In this document: one piece after another, positions 13,004 to 14,955 of the stretch | Layout of the letters: every line of letters starts with the position of its first letter | How positions within the stretch are numbered: the stretch's first letter is position 1 | NCBI GenBank assembly: GCA_017959625.1 | Contig: JAGDAG010000208.1 | Location: 1 to 14,955, forward strand | Origin: Abditibacteriota bacterium | Lineage (GTDB): Bacteria; Armatimonadota; UBA5829 | DNA: 14,955 bases | Direction of reading: 5' to 3' | Notes under the pieces: model-generated | What the model was told of the DNA's origin: nothing | What the model saw: only the letters and a program-made list of their open reading frames with translations | Database searches by the model: none | Position numbers and translations under genes: made by a program

Positions 13004-13444
13004 TTAATCCAGCTTCCAGAAACCGGTGCCGGTCTCCGGATCGAACTTTTTGCGGATGGTCCCGCCGACAACGGGCCTGAGCTCTATCTCGCAGGTATAT
13101 AGCACCCGCAGGCTCTTCATATGCCCCCCCGCGGTGAGGTGCCGGCCGTCCTTTTTATACGCCAGCAGCCCGTGAGTGTGATGGACCGGCGACGCGGCGT
13201 CCTCGTCCCACATCACGTTGCCGTTGAGGGATACAAGTTCCAGCATTCCCTCCAGAGTCTCCTGCCGGAAGGCCCCCTTTGCGGGGTCGAAGGTCAGGAC
13301 CTCCGCCAGGTCGCAGCCTCCTATGCCGGAAAATATGGCGGACTTTATGCCCTCTTTTCGGCACACCCTGAGTATGGCCTCTATTACTTCTTCGCCTTTG
13401 TCCACCCTGATATATACTGTCGATCCGAATCGCTTGTGATCCAT
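13004..13444 (-). CDS. PPC/DUF296-domain protein (bacterial AT-hook-domain relative)
   Basis: 146 residues, one complete PPC (DUF296) domain and nothing else. Numbering from the upstream ATG (13447), visible features are 'SGIGGCDLAEV' (40-50), the histidine cluster 'PVHHTHGLLA' (87-96) and 'AGGHMKSLRV' (106-115); His90, His92 and His109 fit the metal site seen in bacterial members. In plants this domain follows an AT-hook and mediates oligomerisation; stand-alone bacterial forms are trimeric and of unclear function, and are often named DNA-binding only by homology. Start choice: two adjacent ATGs occur at 13447 and 13444. The AGGAG ribosome site (13456-13451) is only 3 bases from the first and 6 from the second, so the second is preferred. 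Its stop lies 6 bases beyond the convergent tRNA gene. Confidence 0.88.
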   Translation of the reverse strand: MDHKRFGSTVYIRVDKGEEVIEAILRVCRKEGIKSAIFSGIGGCDLAEVLTFDPAKGAFRQETLEGMLELVSLNGNVMWDEDAASPVHHTHGLLAYKKDGRHLTAGGHMKSLRVLYTCEIELRPVVGGTIRKKFDPETGTGFWKLD

Positions 13445-13512
13445 CATTTGCTCCTTCTTATGTATTCCTCTTTTATTTTACTCCTTTCCGCCCTCCCGTT
13501 CAACCTGAGGTA

Positions 13513-13541
13513 TTGCCATATATGCCCATATATTATAAAAT
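13513..13541 (+). promoter_or_regulatory. Candidate promoter for the PTS gene
   Basis: TTGCCA (13513-13518), a 17-base spacer and TAAAAT (13536-13541), each one base from consensus. The AT-rich segment also contains ATTATA (13532-13537), a -10 hexamer on the opposite strand that could serve the PPC gene, so the two divergent promoters may overlap. A short direct repeat, GCCATATAT then GCCCATATAT (13515-13533), lies in the spacer. Confidence 0.5.
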
Positions 13542-13561
13542 ATTATTGTAAAAACAAACGG

Positions 13562-13587
13562 CCGGCAGGCATACCGGATGCCACCGG
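13562..13587 (+). promoter_or_regulatory. Stem-loop in the leader of the PTS gene
   Basis: GGCAT (13568-13572) pairs with ATGCC (13578-13582) around a 5-base loop, and outer CCGG arms (13562-13565 and 13584-13587) extend the stem past a small bulge. It lies between the candidate promoter and the ATG at 13640. It may be an operator or an mRNA leader structure; no known riboswitch is recognised. Confidence 0.45.
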
Positions 13588-13639
13588 ACAAAACGGGCCG
13601 CCGATAAATAAAAGGAAACACTGTAACAAGGAATACTCT

Positions 13640-14955
13640 ATGGATTATGAAAAATTGACCGACGCCGTCATAGCGGCTTTGGGCGGGAAGGACAATATCC
13701 TGAGCGTCATGAACTGCATGACCCGCCTCAGGGTGACCCTGGCAGACCCGGGCAAGGCGGATACCGGGGCCCTGAAAAAGATCGAAGGGGTCCTGGGAGT
13801 GGTGTCCGACCGCGAGGATTATTACGAAGTGGTGCTGGGCCCCGGCGTGGTGAAGCAGTGCGCCGATATCTGCGCCAAAAGAGGCATAGGCGGCTCCGAG
13901 CCGGACTGGCGGGAGAACAAAAAGGCCTTTCGCGAGAAGCATAAAGGCGGCGCCCTGAAGGCGGGGCTGAAGACCTTCGGAGACATATTCATCCCCCTGA
14001 TCCCCGGCGTTATAGCCGCGGGCCTTTGCGGAGGGCTGTCCATCCTGCTGGAACAGGCGTATCCCGGCCACAAGGATATCAAGTGGCTGGAGACTCTTAT
14101 CCAGCTGATGAAGCTCATCAACGCCGCCTTTATGACCTATCTCACGGCCTGGGCGGGCTACAGGGCCGCCGAGAAATTCGGCGGGACCCCCATACTGGGC
14201 GGCATGCTGGGCATGATAACGGGCCTGGACGGCATCAACACGGTGTCGGAGATATGGGGGCTCTTCAATACTTCCGAGCCTCTGACTTCTGTCCTGCGGG
14301 CAGGGAGAGGGGGCGTTTTGTCCGCGGTTTTCGGAGTGTGGCTCATGGTCTGCATAGAGAAGTGGCTCCGGAAAAGGATGCCCTCGGCTCTGGACGTGAT
14401 CATAACTCCCCTGATACTGCTTCTGGGCTTTTGCATACCGTATATATTCATAGTGATGCCCCTCATGGGATACGTTTCCAACGGCATCTGCTGGGTGGTG
14501 GAGCAGGTGTGCATGTCCGACAGCGTGGTTATAAGGGCTGTGGCCGGCTACGTTTCCGCGGCTCTGTTTTTGCCTATGGTATCCGTGGGTATGCACCACG
14601 GCCTGGTGGCTCTCTATACCGTGCAGCTCAACACCCTGGGCTACGTCACCCTGTATCCCGCTCTGGCCATGGCCGGAGCCGGCCAGGTGGGGGCCTCCAT
14701 AGCCCTTTGGATAAAGGCCCGCAAGGTGAAGAACGTCCGCCTTTCCCGGGTCATAGCCGGCGCTCTGCCCGCAGGCTTTCTGGGAGTAGGGGAGCCTCTC
14801 ATTTACGGCGTCACCCTGCCTTTGGGCACTCCCTTTATTACCGCCGGGCTGGGAGCGGGCTTCGGAGGCGCCTTCATAATGGCCATGGAGGTGGCCGCCA
14901 CTACCTGGGGGCCTTCGGGGCTTCTGGGCCTCTTTGTCATGACCGGCGGGCCCAA
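13640..14955 (+). CDS. murP: PTS sugar transporter EIIBC, N-acetylmuramic-acid (MurP)-like (3' partial)
   Basis: 438 codons are visible and the frame is still open at the window end. Residues 1-80 are an EIIB domain of the glucose superfamily, with the phosphorylated Cys26 in 'MNCMTRLRV' (24-32). A charged linker (about 86-104) leads to a hydrophobic EIIC domain from about residue 110 with multiple membrane helices. 'GMHHGLVALY' (317-326), 'YVTLYPALAMAGAGQVGASI' (335-354), and the sugar-binding loop 'GVGEPLIYGVTLPLG' (382-396) are the EIIC hallmarks. Such proteins take up and phosphorylate a sugar at the inner membrane using HPr and an EIIA supplied from elsewhere. The combination, with 'LPLG' after the GEPLIYG loop, looks most like MurP as I recall it; sucrose- or trehalose-type EIIBC is the alternative. 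No murQ is visible. The ATG has an AAGGA ribosome site 7 bases upstream. Confidence 0.8.
   Translation, partial: MDYEKLTDAVIAALGGKDNILSVMNCMTRLRVTLADPGKADTGALKKIEGVLGVVSDREDYYEVVLGPGVVKQCADICAKRGIGGSEPDWRENKKAFREKHKGGALKAGLKTFGDIFIPLIPGVIAAGLCGGLSILLEQAYPGHKDIKWLETLIQLMKLINAAFMTYLTAWAGYRAAEKFGGTPILGGMLGMITGLDGINTVSEIWGLFNTSEPLTSVLRAGRGGVLSAVFGVWLMVCIEKWLRKRMPSALDVIITPLILLLGFCIPYIFIVMPLMGYVSNGICWVVEQVCMSDSVVIRAVAGYVSAALFLPMVSVGMHHGLVALYTVQLNTLGYVTLYPALAMAGAGQVGASIALWIKARKVKNVRLSRVIAGALPAGFLGVGEPLIYGVTLPLGTPFITAGLGAGFGGAFIMAMEVAATTWGPSGLLGLFVMTGGP

Noticed and set aside
13478..14599. Open frame of 373 codons on the minus strand across the PTS gene
   Set aside because: Its translation is His/Gln/Gly-rich with no domain, while the plus strand encodes an EIIBC with every expected motif.

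Overview
The window (about 15 kb, moderately GC-rich) looks like chromosome from an anaerobic, fermentative, carbohydrate-using bacterium. The signs are an oxygen-sensitive glycyl radical enzyme paired with an alcohol dehydrogenase, a PTS sugar transporter, a 4-alpha-glucanotransferase and several glycoside-hydrolase-like proteins. ATA (Ile) and AGG (Arg) codons are frequent despite the GC content, and the tRNA-Pro gene has no encoded CCA. I cannot place the lineage from this. There is no plasmid, phage, insertion sequence or CRISPR signature.

Layout. (1) 1-567: the 3' end of a surface or periplasmic protein with six EAPAAPV-type heptads, closed by a perfect palindromic terminator. (2) 581-2932: a secreted GH42-like protein. 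(3) 2945-4221: an acyl-CoA dehydrogenase with its own extended -10 promoter and terminator. (4) 4228-4830: a DUF6273-like protein. A bidirectional terminator separates it from the convergent operon. (5) 9418-4866, minus strand: a tight four-gene operon (gaps of 6, 10 and 1 bases) encoding a secreted stand-alone GH32 C-terminal-like domain, a YbaK-type Cys-tRNA deacylase, a GHL6/beta-galactosidase-trimerization-like protein and MalQ. (6) 9419-9590: a divergent control region with a consensus TTGACA-17-TATAAT promoter facing right, an extended -10 promoter facing left, and two perfect inverted repeats. (7) 9591-12824: a glycyl radical enzyme and a zinc alcohol dehydrogenase, closed by a strong hairpin. 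(8) 12924-12997: tRNA-Pro(UGG) with its own promoter. (9) 13444-13004, minus: a PPC/DUF296 protein. (10) 13640-end: a PTS EIIBC of MurP type, cut by the window edge.

How the genes fit together. The left-facing operon probably handles oligosaccharides, with MalQ in the cytoplasm. The right-facing operon probably performs a radical elimination or cleavage whose carbonyl product (or alcohol substrate) is handled by the dehydrogenase. The activating enzyme must lie elsewhere. The shared control region suggests the two operons respond to related signals, but no regulator gene is present. Most interesting are the orphan secreted GH32 C-domain, the unassigned glycyl radical enzyme, and the operator-like palindromes between their operons. 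No wholly new multi-gene system can be demonstrated from sequence reading alone.
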